From Nymphaea colorata (Eukaryota > Streptophyta > Magnoliopsida > Nymphaeales > Nymphaeaceae): a stretch of 64,000 nucleotides of DNA. Under the pieces are notes generated by a model. That model was given only the letters and a program-made list of their open reading frames with translations. It did no database searches and was not told the DNA's origin. Numbering within the stretch: the stretch's first letter is position 1; each line of letters starts with the position of its first letter. A program made the translations under genes and the position numbers. The stretch lies in NCBI RefSeq assembly GCF_008831285.2, contig NC_045146.1, positions 7,204,972 through 7,268,971 of the forward strand, written 5' to 3'. Shown piece by piece: positions 24,440-34,857 of the stretch.

Positions 24440-25150
24440 GAGAACTTATAGATCTTCCTAAGGATAAAAGACCCATTGGATGTAAATGAGTGTTAAAGAA
24501 AAATTATAAAGTTGATGGATCAGTCGAAAAATACAAAGCTAGACTGGTGGCAAAAGGTTTTTCCAAAAGAAATGAATTGATTACTTAGAAACCCATTCGC
24601 AGGTAGCAAAGTTTGCGTCAATCAGAATAATTATGGCTATAGCAGCCTTCTATGACTTGGATGTTTGTCAGATGGATGTAAAAATGCTTCCATGAATAGT
24701 GAGTTAAAAGAAACCATATATATGACTCAACCATAGGGATATATCACTAAATAAAGTGAAGACAAAGTGTATAAGTTGAAAAAATCACTGTACGGTTTGT
24801 AGCAATCACCAAGACAATGGTATTTTGCCTTTCATAGAGCAATTACAAAGCTTGAATACATAACAAATCAACTAGACCTTTGTGTATATTGTATGGAAAA
24901 GTGAAAGTCTCTTTTGTATCCTATCATTATATGTCGATGACATTCTATTGACCTGAAATGATAATGATATGATATTCAAAACAAAAACTTGATTGAACAA
25001 GAACTTCAAAATGAAGGACATGGGTGAAACTTCCTATATATTAGGAATAAAGATCACTCAACATAGATACTCGAGAATTCTAAGTTTGAGCAATGAACAA
25101 TATATTGATTATATCCTAAAGAAATTTTGAATGGAAGATTGCAAACCTAT
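24440..25150 (+). pseudogene. copia reverse transcriptase pseudogene
   Basis: Recognisable blocks are RPIGCK followed by a stop, VLKKNYKVDGSVEKYKARLV and AKGFSK at the N-terminal end, the KLKKSLYGL-like segment near 24774-24800 with a stop, and LYVDDILLT, whose YVDD (24930-24941) is the polymerase active site. Several stops and at least two frame changes lie between them. The region 23951-24440 before it is the usual variable linker between integrase and RT (HSTMGLTESRDVEFL, DYYVYLVEELYYLADIDK) and belongs to the same polyprotein. Confidence 0.87.
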
Positions 25151-25359
25151 TGGAACTCCCATAGCGAAAGATCTAATTTGAGTAGAAGTGATTGTCCTGG
25201 TGAAAGACAACAAAAATTAAATGTTTCATATGCACAGACATAAGTTTTCCTATCAGTCTTATGAGTTGTTATCAAAGTAATCCTGGTTGGACTCACTGAC
25301 AAGTAGTTAAATGATTTTTTTGGTATATTAAAGGAAGTAAAGGACTGAAATTGTCCTAC

Positions 25360-25850
25360 CAAGCAGAAGAGCTAACTCTAGTTGGCTATACTGATGCAAA
25401 TTTTGCTGGCTATAAAGATGTAGTAAGTCCACATCTGGATACGTCTTTCTTTTTTGGAGGTGGTGCAATAGCTTGGTCCTGTAAGAAATAGGGATGTGTT
25501 GCTCAGCACACACAAGAAGTAGAGTATGTATTGTGTAATGTTGCAACTATCTTTGCTATCTGGATAAGTCGGTTCCTGAAAGATTTGAAATTAGAGCTTG
25601 ATCATGAACCAGTTCAACTATATTGTGATAATCAGGCAGTGATATCACTTATGAAAAATGGAGTTGTTAGCTCAAAGAGTAAACATATAATAGTTAAATA
25701 GTATTTTGTCCATTAAATGATTGAGAAAAATGAAATTTTAGTTGAATACATGTTTACCAATGACATGATAGCAGTTCCCCTAACTAAAGGAATATCTAAA
25801 GACTTGTTTACAAAGCATGTAGCCCACATGGGGCTAAGATATATATGAAA
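25360..25850 (+). pseudogene. copia RNase H pseudogene
   Basis: Sequence such as LVGYTDANFAGYKD, FFFGGGAIAWSCKK, QEVEYVLCNVATIFAIW, QLYCDNQAVISLMKN and SKSKHI follows the order of copia RNase H, with the acidic positions D..E..D present. Stops interrupt it after SCKK and after VK. The C-terminal tail (VPLTKGISKDLF) ends close to a stop at 25846. RNase H removes the RNA template during reverse transcription. Confidence 0.87.
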
Positions 25851-26000
25851 GGTTGCAATAGAAAACCATTGAATAAAAAACATCGCTACAAACCTCGAAC
25901 AAAATTCAAGTTACGATGGACAAACCAATTATGAAAAACCTTGTAACTAAAGATCAAGAAAACCCACACATAGTGGAAGCAAACTGGCGGTCTCATGGCT

Positions 26001-26010
26001 AAGTGGGAGA
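26001..26010 (+). promoter_or_regulatory. Polypurine tract of the + strand copia element
   Basis: AAGTGGGAGA directly precedes the 3' LTR, the usual place and sequence type for priming plus-strand DNA in copia elements. Confidence 0.88.
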
Positions 26011-26432
26011 TGTTGGATAGTGGCCCTCAGCCCTATCCTTCTTCTTGTAAATGCAAGAGGGCCCTCTTGCAGTTACAAAATTAAATTGGAAAGAAACTAA
26101 TTTCCAAATTATAAGATTTCATTAAACAAAATTAAAGGTTAATAAGTTACTATGTAAGAGCTTGCCAAAAGTTCTCCCTGCCATGACCGTTTGCTGGGAT
26201 TCAGAAAATCCTATAAGATAGACTATAAAAGCTCAGTAAGGTTCATCATTGATTTAACCTAGCGGCACCTCCTAGAAGCAAACTTGTGAATCTAACCTAT
26301 CCTCTTTTGTTTCTTCTTCTTCCTCTTTTCCTGTTGTTGTTGAAGTCTATCATTTGGTGGACACTGCCAGTGATCGTGCTGTGCAGAAGAAAAGCATGTC
26401 AAAGGTGCCATTTTGTTGCTATGACTCCTACA
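26011..26432 (+). repeat. 3' LTR of the + strand copia element
   Basis: Starts TGTTGGATAG and ends ATGACTCCTACA, with the duplication TATTC following at 26433-26437. It carries the imperfect hairpin 26045-26078 with no loop and one mismatch. Confidence 0.9.
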
Positions 26433-26714
26433 TATTCTTTGTTAAATTATTGGGTGATCCACATGGGCTTTCTTGGGACTACTATCAAATCTGATTCCTG
26501 GATGTGAGGCAGCTCAAAACGCTCAAACCGGGGATGTGTCTCCCAACTAATCACAACTTTATTGAAAAAAATGACAAATTATTTTTTACCTAAAATAAGC
26601 ATAAACCAATGCATCATATCCAGGCTCTCAAGGTGGCAATGGTTTTTGGAATACCAGAAAAGAAAGATCAGAAACCCTGTCAGAGACAGAAGCCTAAGAA
26701 AGTAAAGTAATAGG

Positions 26715-27190
26715 GTGAGAGAAAGTCCTGAAGCCTAACTTGTTAACTATCTTGTAGAAAGTGTTTCTGCATACAACCTTGGTGAGTACGTCTGCAAGTT
26801 GTGCCTTTGAATTAACAAGTTGGGTTCTTATAATCCCTGATTGAATCTTCTCTTAAAAAGTGACAGCCAACCTCAATGCATTTTGTTCTTTCATGAAACA
26901 CAGGGTTGTTCCCATTGTAAATCGTAACCTTACTATCACAAAAGAGACTTATTGGTTGTTCCATGTTTATTCTTATGTCCTATAATAAGTATTTTATTCA
27001 CAGAAGTTCACACACAATTAGAGCTTCATTTTCTGCATTTGATCTTCCTATAATTGTTTGTTTCTTACTCTTCCAAGTAACTAAGTTGCCACCTACAAAA
27101 CAGAAATAGCTTATAGTTGATCTCCTATCACTCTGATTGCCTGATCAATCAGCATCTTTATACCCATATACTTGCAGATGATTATTTCTT
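26715..27190 (-). pseudogene. copia RNase H pseudogene (minus element)
   Basis: Minus-strand sequence includes GYKDAD, a stop, SGNQSDRRSTISYFCFVGGN, LVTWKSKKQTIIGRSNAENEA and, at the end, LADVLTKVVCRNTFYKIVNK followed by LGFRTF. This is the standard order of the copia RNase H and pol C-terminus. Several stops interrupt it. Confidence 0.85.
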
Positions 27191-27440
27191 ATAAACATAA
27201 TACCCTTGTTGTTGATCCTTTTAAAATATCTAAGCACCTAATACAGAGCTTCTACAAGTGGTTTCTTGGGGCAGTGCATGAACTAACTTAACAATTTTAC
27301 TGAATAGGTGATATTAGGCCTGGTAGTGGTTAAGTACATCAATTTACCCATTAAACCGTTGATAAATTCCTTTTTCAGGTATGGGTTCTCTCTCTTTATA
27401 TTGCAACTTCAGACATACTTCCATTGGTGTATCAACTTCT

Positions 27441-28200
27441 CTATAGTTTGCCATCTCTTTCATGTAGAAGGTTTGCAATGTATTTCTTTTGATACATGAA
27501 AATGCCTTCAAGTTTATGAGTTACTTCCATAGCTAAGAAATAGTGTAGTTTTCCTAGGTCTTTGATTTCAAAGAACTTGCTTAAAGCTTTCTTGGTCTTC
27601 TCAATGAAGCTTAGACCTCCGGCCAAAATTATGTCATCTATATATAAGACTGCAGCTACTATTCCTTTGTTGGTGGTGGCTACAAAAATGGAGTGATCAA
27701 CATTGCGCATTTTGTATCCACCTATACTAAATTTAAACTCAGTTTTTCATACCAAGCCCTAGGCAATATTTTGAGTCTATATAATGATTTCTTTAGCTTG
27801 CATACAAGTGGCTGGGTACCATTTTGAACCTGTAGACCTGAAGGTAATTCCATGCAGATTTCTTCATTTAAATCCCAATGAAGTAATGCATTCTTCACAT
27901 CTAGTTGGAACATTTTACAATGTTTAATTGCGGCTACTAACAATAGTATTCTTAGTGAACTCATCATTGCAACATGGACAAAGGTCTCGTGATAATCGAT
28001 GCCCTATTGTTGAGTAAAACCTTTAGCTAAAATTCTTGTCTTGTAGCGTTGCTTTACTATTGTATTTAATATTGTATGTCCAATGGCACCCAACCAACTT
28101 TTTGTCACATGGTTTGTCAACTAATTCATAGGTCTGATATTTTTCTAAAGCTGCTAGTTCTTCTCCTATATCCTTTCTCCATATCTCTTCACTCTTACCT
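27441..28200 (-). pseudogene. copia reverse transcriptase pseudogene (minus element)
   Basis: Reading down the minus strand: EELAALEKYQTYELVDKPCD and KKLVGCHWTYNIKYNS (about 28180-28060), then FQLDVKNALLHWDLNEEICM, VCKLKKSLYRLK and RAWYEKL (27967-27722), then VAAVLYIDDIILAGG (27670-27610) and DLGKLHYFLAMEV. YIDDI is the polymerase active site. Changes from the usual family residues (LLHWDL, SLYRLK) and frame breaks near 27715 and 27970 show it is dead. Confidence 0.9.
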
Positions 28201-28499
28201 TGTTCACAACTGTGTGGCTCAATCTCAACATTAGTGTATGCATTAGAACTGTCAGATGTCTAAACATAATATGTATAATATTCATTGTACCTGATAAGTC
28301 TTCTTCTTACTCTATTAGCCCTTCTTATCTAAACATTTTCAAACAAGTTATTTTTTGTTTCCTCACTAGCAAGGCCATGATCAGATCTTGTGTATACATT
28401 TTCAGATTCCACAATAGTAAAATTGTCAGTGTTTTCATTTGCAAATGGAGGAGATGTAACAATGACAACAAGTATAACAGCCTTAGGATTCTCCCCTGG

Positions 28500-29178
28500 C
28501 TAAACATCTTCTATAGTTTCAGTATAGAAAGTTTTGTCATCTATAAATTTTACAACATTTGATACATACAATTTATTCCTTTTAAGATCAAGGCATTTGT
28601 ACCATTTCTTGTTAAAAGAATACCCTAGAAACACACACTTAACATTCCTTCTTTCTAATTTATTTCTAGCATGCTCTTTGAAATGAACATAACATATACA
28701 AGCAAAAATTCTCAAATGCTTCAAAGAAGCTGGTTTGTCATACAAAATTTCTAGTGGACTCTTGCCACTTAGTTTGCTACTTGAAGTTCTATTCGTGACA
28801 TGGTAGGCACAGTCCAAAGCTTCACACTAGAATATGGAGGGTATGGAACATCAAAGATGTAGTAGTGTTTAATAACTACTTGTTCCCCCTTTCATTCACG
28901 CCGTTCTGTTGGCGTGTTCGCCTACAAGTAGTTTGATGCATAATTCCTTTGCTACTTTTAAATTTCCTCAAACTCTGCATTAAGGTATTCACCTTTGTTA
29001 TTTGATCTCAAGGTCTTGATACACTGATTGTATTGAGCAACTACAAATTGGTAAAATTGTTTGAATGTGAGAAGCATGCCACTCTTCCTGTTCATAAAAT
29101 AAACCTAGGTGGCTGAAGATTTATCATCAATGAAAGTAATGAAGTATTTATACCCAAATTTTCTAGTTATACGGGCTG
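28500..29178 (-). pseudogene. copia integrase, second part (minus element)
   Basis: From the gypsy junction the frame reads ARITRKFGYKYFITFIDDKS with a stop after SSAT, then VYFMNRKSGM, then TLRSNNKGEY. In the last block the second catalytic Asp position reads Asn, a G-to-A type change. CRRTRQQNGVNERGNK follows, with the Glu kept. The C-terminal region 28817-28500 (MDCAYHVTNRTSSSKLSGKS, then PLEILYDKP and VKCVFLGYS) is open over 105 codons. The enzyme is both split by the gypsy insertion and mutated. Confidence 0.88.
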
Positions 29179-29183
29179 GCTCC
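29179..29183. repeat. Left target-site duplication of the gypsy element (GCTCC)
   Basis: GCTCC directly before the 5' LTR, repeated at 45169-45173 directly after the 3' LTR. It is part of the interrupted copia integrase sequence. Confidence 0.95.
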
Positions 29184-29376
29184 TGTAATCACCCCAAATT
29201 TTTTTAAAGGACTATGATGTTTTATCCAAGTGCGAAATTCAAATTTAGGCACAAGATTTCCAAAATACTACTCTCAGATCCAAATTAAATCCAAAATAGA
29301 ACTCTCAGATCCAAATTAAATCCAAAATACTACTTTTAGATCCAAAACCCAAGTTCAGATCCAAATCAATCATTTA

Positions 29377-29830
29377 AGACCGATTTGCCCCTCCTTTTGA
29401 CCATAAAACCTCCTTTAGAGGGTGATTTTAGTCTTTTTCAAACAAGACCGATTTGCCCCTCCTTTTGACCAAAAAACCTTCTTTTAGAGGGTGATTTTAG
29501 TCTTTTTCAAACAAGACCGATTTGCCCCTCCTTTTGACCAAAAAACCTTCTTTTAGAGGGTGATTTTAGTCTTTTTCAAACAAGACCGATTTGCCCCTCC
29601 TTTTGACCAAAAAACCTTCTTTTAGAGGGTGATTTTAGTCTTTTTTTTAAACAAGACCGATTTGCCCCTCCTTTTGACCAAAAAACCTTCTTTTAGAGGG
29701 TGATTTTAGTCTTTTTGGTAAACAAGACCGATTTGCCCCTCCTTTTAACCAAAAAACCTTCTTTTAGAGGGTGATTTTAGTCTTTTTTGGTGGACAAGAC
29801 TCATTTGCCCTTCCTTTTGGCCAAAAAATC
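29377..29830. repeat. LTR minisatellite, seven copies
   Basis: The unit begins AAGACCGATTTGCCCCTCC and contains TTTTAGAGGGTGATTTTAGT. Copies start near 29377, 29444, 29512, 29581, 29654, 29725 and 29795. The last is the most divergent. The same array in the 3' LTR has six copies. Confidence 0.92.
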
Positions 29831-29903
29831 TCTTTTTGGAGGGTGATTTTAGTCTTTTTAGGTCAAAAAAATTCAAATTTTGGGTTTTGGCTCCAAAATC
29901 CTC

Positions 29904-29911
29904 TATAAATA
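29904..29911 (+). promoter_or_regulatory. Candidate TATA box of the gypsy LTR
   Basis: TATAAATA follows AAAATCCTC and precedes a C-rich run. It lies about 100 bp before a CT-rich tract, the usual place for LTR transcription start. The 3' LTR has it at 42390-42397. Activity is not shown. Confidence 0.5.
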
Positions 29912-30258
29912 CCCCCCCATATCCCCCCTCTTGGGCAAGATTGGTCCTTGGGAGAAACTCTAGTGTATTCTCACTTGAAGACTTAGAGTTTCTCTTGAGC
30001 TCTCTCTCTCTCTCCCTCTTCCTCTTTTCATTTCCTTCTCCAACTTTGAGCAAGCACTTTTGGAGCTTCATTCAAAAGGGGATCTTCAAGTGAAGGTATT
30101 CATCTTCCTTAAGTCATTTCCTATTAGAGGTATGTAATCTTCATCTCTCTCATTTCTTTCTTCTTTCTTTTCATTAATGTTCTTATTATTATGTTATTTC
30201 TTTCTCTTAAACAAAGTGTTGTTGTTGTTTTCATTTTCTCTTCTCATCTTCATCTCCC

Positions 30259-31000
30259 CATGGCCAAAGGAGATAGCACTCAACCTCTTTTTAGAGACAA
30301 GAGGCTATGCTCAAATGCACCGGGAGCATGAGAAGATGAGATGATATCTTATTTTATGATTAAATCATGTTCTTTCAAGTATTCTTGTTGTTCTTGTTCT
30401 TTCTCTATATTAATATCTTATTGCTCTTTCTTCTCTTCAATAATATATTCTTGTTGTTGTTATTCTTTTCCTTAATTAATATATTTTTGTTGTTATTGTT
30501 ATTTCATTTCTTCAATAGTCTTGTCCTTGTTATTTTCTTTTTTTTTTCTTTCTTCTTCCTCTTTCCATGACCAAAGGAGATAGCCCTCAATCTCTTTTTA
30601 GAGACAAGAGGCTATGCTCAAGTGCATTGGGAGTGTGAAAAGATGAGAAGATCTTTCGTTTCATGATTGAATCATGTTTTCTCTTTTATTAAATATAACA
30701 TTGTATCTCTTTCTATATTTTCTTCTCATCTTCATCTCCCAACGGCTAAAAAAGGTAGCTCTCAATCTCTTTTTAGAGACAAGAGGCTATACTCAAAGTG
30801 CACCGGGAGCATGGAAAGATGAGATGATCTTTCATTTTAATCATGTTCTTTCTTTTCATGAATACATTCTTATTGTTTTTTTTTGTTTCCTCTTATTTTC
30901 CTCCCTTCCTCATTTCTCCATGGTCAAAAGAGATAGCTCTCAATCTCTATTTTAGAGTCAAGAGGCTATACTCAAGTGCACCGGGAACATGAGAAGATGA
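30259..31000 (+). repeat. Four dispersed copies of a 75-bp motif in the LTR
   Basis: Copies begin near 30259, 30567, 30741 and 30919. Each has an ATGxCCAAAGGAGATAG-like start, then CTCTTTTTAGAGACAAGAGG and a GCACCGGGAGCATG-like end; intervals are T-rich. Three copies would read as M-K-GDS-Q-LFRDKRLCS-like peptides, but the frames close soon after each one. The 3' LTR has the same four copies (from about 42757). Confidence 0.85.
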
Positions 31001-32668
31001 AGTGGTATATCAATTCATAGTTACATCATGTCTTCCCTCCTAATTGAACTTTGCTTTTTCCATCATTCTGTTTCTTTCTTTCATTCCTTGAATGTTATCT
31101 ATAAATTATGCACGCACGATTGCTTGGTTCTTTACTTACATGTGAATGTATGGCGGGAATGAGAGTGTGGTTTGGGGACTCTTTATTTTCATATTAATTT
31201 TTGAGGTTGGGACTTGTCCAACCCGGGATAAACCCTCACGAAAATGTACATGTTAATATGCATTTTCATGACATTTTGCGCTAGATTCTTTCTTAATCAT
31301 CACATTAGGAACCCTAACGAGTGCTTCGTTATGTTGCTTGTTTTCTTTCATACCCAACGATGGAAGAAATATATCCCTTACAACAAACTAAATAATAACA
31401 TTCTATACTTATATAAATCATATTTTCCAAAACATTTTCAAAAAGAACCTTCTAATATGGCCTTAGGGACTTAGCTTAGACTCTTGCATGAGTCCAAGCT
31501 CCCCTCCGGCCCACATTAAATTTGAAGTTGGTAATTTTAAGTTGTTCCTTGATTTTTTTTAATCTTGTGAAGGTATGGATGTATACACATGTTATATACA
31601 TTTATGCCAACATGATGACCCCCATCTTTCTCTCTCTATGCTTTCACTTTCTATTTTATAAATTTTCATATGTGCATGAATACGTATGTACATGTGTTCC
31701 ATCTCCTCTCTTTCAAATATTTATTCCTCTTTTCAAGACAAATATCTTCTCTTATAACATTTCTCATACCCATATATGCGTATGATATTTTTCTTTTCCT
31801 CTAAAATCTCTCTTTCTCTTCGAATCAATACATCTTTTTCTCTTTATATGTGATGATATGTACACAAGTATGCATGTCTTTCTCTATATCTCTCTCTTTC
31901 CTTTCATAAGAGTGTTTTATCTCTTGTATTCTTCTTAACATTCTCATCTCATGAACTTTCTATTTACCAACTTCAATAAGACCACAAATCAAGTAATGAC
32001 CCAATATTGGAATCATGCTTGATGGTCTACAATCTCTATCCATTTTCAAAAACTTTTCCTTATATATAATAATTATAACAACGAAATCTTAGATGTATGT
32101 TGTGGTAGGAATGATATTAGATGAATGTTGTGGTAGGAATGTTTTACTTTTTTTCAATCATATAGGGTAAATGCATTCATGCATTCTCACCCACTTTATT
32201 TCACTTATGATCACAAGCACCTCTCTAAAAGAACTTAAGGAAGAAGTGATGGAGCTCTAGCTAGGTGGTAACCGAATTAGAGCAAAATCTCAAACCTACT
32301 TAAAGTCTTAAAAGAACACTAAAGTGATTTCAAAATGTTTTCACAAGTTTTTCAAATGATATTTACTAGTTTCACTTTTTCCTCAAAACATTTCACTTTT
32401 TCAAGCAATTCTTCAAGAATCTTTTCAAAAGTTTGAAACTCTAAACTTTCAATATTTTCTACACCGCATATAGAATCAAAAAGATGTTTAAGTTAAAACG
32501 AAATGCATCAATGATAAACATAGTCCTTGGGTTGATTACCCCCGGTAAAGGCGCCGGGAATGGTCGATCCTCGTACCGACGGGCGAGTCCCTTTCTTTCC
32601 TCTTTCAAAACAAAAACCTTATTTTTCTGGAGCACTCCAAAACCAATGAAAATTTTGGGATGCAAATA

Positions 32669-32690
32669 GATGGCGACCGTGATGGGACCC
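32669..32690 (+). promoter_or_regulatory. Primer-binding site of the gypsy element
   Basis: TGGCGACCGTGATGGGACCC begins two bases after the 5' LTR. TGGCGAC is the complement of a tRNA ending GTCGCCA, the type (arginine-tRNA-like) reported for Ogre/Tat elements. The exact tRNA was not checked. Confidence 0.75.
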
Positions 32691-33481
32691 GTTATCGTTT
32701 GGCTATGATTATAATTGATGTATTTTCAATAATTTGAACATCTCATACATTGCCAATGATAAAGCATGTCCCCTCTTTTGGCCTCGACCCCATTGGCATT
32801 TCATTGTATTGTTTGGTGATTGTGATTGTGATTGTTTTCTTGCACATAAGACTAATTGAGAAGGATCAATCATGTTCACACATATCTATGATCACATACC
32901 ACCCTTCTCAATTTAGGAGTTGTTTGAAAACCATGTTTGCTCTTCTATTTTAATCTTCAAACTTAGGCAACATTGCATTAGAGACAACTCATTTTATATG
33001 ATTTCTTATATTTCAAAATTCCTCATACCTATTTGTCCCGGTCATCATGTTGCCGGGCTTGGTCTTTGGCGGTAGCACAAGACTAAGCCTTACAACTAGA
33101 CCACACCTTGGGCGGGAACGCCCCCTCGTTAGTACCATGAGTGGTAATTTATGGTATATCGACGAGTGATCAAGAAGAAGTTGATGAGCTATACCTTTAG
33201 TTGCCTAAGGAAGAATCTATGCTCGTACTAAGCCATTTGGGTAAGGTATATAAGCATAACTTGATATCGGATTATCGTGATATAAAATTATCTCAATTAG
33301 GTTCCTATGCCCAATTTTCTAAAAAAAAAAAAAAAAAAAAATCATGATAGATGTTTATGTGCGTGAAACCTTATGTGATGATTTGCAACCTCATTCCGCA
33401 CATCTACCTCATATTGTCTTTGTCAACATAGTCAATGTTTTCCATTAATTCCATCTTTATCTTTTAGAGTCATCATTCAAG
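32691..33481. other. Leader between PBS and ORF1
   Basis: About 800 bp without a reading frame. It holds a run of about 21 A at 33320-33341. Confidence 0.6.
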
Positions 33482-34702
33482 ATGTATTCTTTCCAACGTG
33501 GTGTCACATTCCCTTATGATCACATCCTCTTTGGGGAAGGTCCCAAACGGTCCACCTACATTTCTCTTGAGTCTCAACCTTTGGCTCCCGAATGGTATCG
33601 GACTTGGCATCTCACCTTCTCTCGGATGTTTCCTTCTTACTTTGAAGAATGTGGGCTAGAGACAGTGGCAGCTGGAGGAATGCAGTCAGTTGATGGAAAT
33701 TTGGTACATGCAATCGCCGAGCGTTGGAACCCAAGGACCTCCTCTTTTTGGTTTCCATGGGGAGAAATGACAATATTACTAAATGAATTTGCCGAAATAC
33801 TAGACCTCCCTACCCCAACTTGTGACCCAAATGATCTATTGGAAAAACAATTCCTTATGAACCCAACCAAGGTCAATGCAAATGACCTCATTGCTCACTT
33901 TACTGGACGGAAAACTTGGCCTTTAGTAGAAAACCATGAAAATCAAAGCATCAACATGAAAAATTTGTATGAAGAATTTGGAACCTATGTTGAACCTTCT
34001 ACCCTACCTCGAAAAGCCATAGGGAGAATTAAACATTGTATGATGCTCTGCACAGTAGGAGTGACCCTTTTTACCAATGGAAGTGACATTTTAGATGTCC
34101 GTATTGCCCAACTTTTTCGAGTATGGGGGCATAGAGGGACTCGACACTTGTCAGTAGCAATGACAGCTTTAGCCTTCCTTTACCGAGGACTCACTCGCTT
34201 TACCATTGGAGATATCGACTTCATAGAAGGATGCACATATGCTTTACAATTGTGGTTCCTCAAGCATGCGGGACCCCAAGCCAGTCTATTCAGAAATACT
34301 GATGGATCATTAACAACCTTGGAGCAATACCGTCGTTTGATCGAGCAATTGAATGAAGGAGAGATCATTTGGGATTATTGTGATCGTCGGCAGAGCCTAC
34401 CCCGATACACTCACCATCATCATGGGCGTACCACACTCTTGGGCCCTTACTTCATAGTTGATTATTGTGCTGATAGATGTATGAGACAGTTCTCTCAAAG
34501 GCAGAAGATGGTCTCTGTGCATGCACCAATTGGGGCTATTCCTGAATTTGACCTTAGTTCTCCTCAATGGACGGCATTGTTTGCAGTAGCTCGACAAGAA
34601 TGGAAGACACAAATATCATACACTTGGTTCATAGGCCCAGTGGTGAATAAGGAATATGCTGAGTGGTGGGATGCCAACCGACCACCATCCATCCTTCCCT
34701 AA
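33482..34702 (+). CDS. ORF1 of the gypsy element, plant-mobile-domain-like protein
   Basis: An intact 406-codon frame from ATG to TAA, upstream of gag. Residues about 40-120 contain WHLTFSRMFPSYFEECGLE, LVHAIAERWNP, SFWFPWGEMTILLNEFAEIL and DLPTP. This is the pattern of the plant mobile domain (aminotransferase-like PMD), in which a W.P...F.....E.T..L.....L.GLP core is conserved. The middle (about 185-270) has RIKHCMMLCTVGVTLF and AFLYRGLTRFTIGDID; the end is rich in Trp and aromatics (WFIGPVVNKEYAEWWDANRP). Extra ORFs ahead of gag are known in Ogre-type elements, and PMD proteins occur in plants both as transposon passengers and as silencing factors (MAIN/MAIL). Its role in the element is unknown. 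Unlike gag-pol it has no break, although the element is otherwise damaged. Confidence 0.8.
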   Translation: MYSFQRGVTFPYDHILFGEGPKRSTYISLESQPLAPEWYRTWHLTFSRMFPSYFEECGLETVAAGGMQSVDGNLVHAIAERWNPRTSSFWFPWGEMTILLNEFAEILDLPTPTCDPNDLLEKQFLMNPTKVNANDLIAHFTGRKTWPLVENHENQSINMKNLYEEFGTYVEPSTLPRKAIGRIKHCMMLCTVGVTLFTNGSDILDVRIAQLFRVWGHRGTRHLSVAMTALAFLYRGLTRFTIGDIDFIEGCTYALQLWFLKHAGPQASLFRNTDGSLTTLEQYRRLIEQLNEGEIIWDYCDRRQSLPRYTHHHHGRTTLLGPYFIVDYCADRCMRQFSQRQKMVSVHAPIGAIPEFDLSSPQWTALFAVARQEWKTQISYTWFIGPVVNKEYAEWWDANRPPSILP

Positions 34703-34857
34703 AAGTTTTATGTTGTCAACTTTGTATTCCTTCTGTCGTTGTCATCTTTATTAGTGTCTATGGATGTAACTTTTAAAACTTGTAATGCAATATGAACCTT
34801 CATTTTGTCATCATTTCCATCCAATAACTCTATTTTCTTATGTCATAAGGTGAATAC

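Larger units (their letters stand above)
20133..26432 (+). mobile_element. Decayed Ty1/copia retrotransposon
   Basis: A 6.3-kb element with LTRs at 20133-20510 and 26011-26432, a tRNA-Met-type primer-binding site, a polypurine tract and the flanking duplication TATTC. The coding order is gag, protease, integrase, RT, RNase H, as in the Ty1/copia superfamily. All domains contain stop codons or frameshifts, and the two LTRs differ by several indels and many substitutions, so this is an old, dead insertion. It sits directly beside the 3' end of the minus-strand copia remnant (from about 26.5 kb). Confidence 0.93.
26540..29178 (-). mobile_element. 3' part of a decayed minus-strand Ty1/copia element (end of integrase to end of pol)
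   Basis: This holds the second half of a copia polyprotein on the minus strand: rest of the integrase core, integrase C-terminus, RT and RNase H. The first half lies at 45174-46683; a gypsy element (29184-45168) separates them. At the junction the reading is continuous across the insertion: FDLIYIDVWEP from the right part runs into ARITRKFGYKYFITFIDD from the left part. The 3' LTR of this copia could not be recognised. Pol ends near 26715, and the sequence down to 26438 may be LTR or flank. Confidence 0.88.
29184..32668 (+). repeat. 5' LTR of the gypsy element
   Basis: 3,485 bp, starts TGTAATCACC and ends GATGCAAATA (the expected CA end has become TA; the 3' LTR keeps CA). It holds a seven-copy 66-73 bp minisatellite (29377-29830), a TATA-like box at 29904, a CT-rich leader, four copies of a 75-bp motif (30259-31000) and, near the end, the GTTGATTACCCCCGG...GCGCCGGGAATGG block shared with the solo LTR at 11.5 kb. 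Confidence 0.94.

Noticed and set aside
26438-26540. 3' LTR of the minus-strand copia
   Set aside because: No matching repeat could be found at 46.77 kb or beyond, and no purine tract precedes a TG start. The LTRs are left unassigned.
30367-31785. Phe/Leu-rich + strand frames in the gypsy LTR, repeated at 42853-44301
   Set aside because: They come from T-rich LTR sequence, start within repeats and differ between LTRs by frame breaks; not genes.
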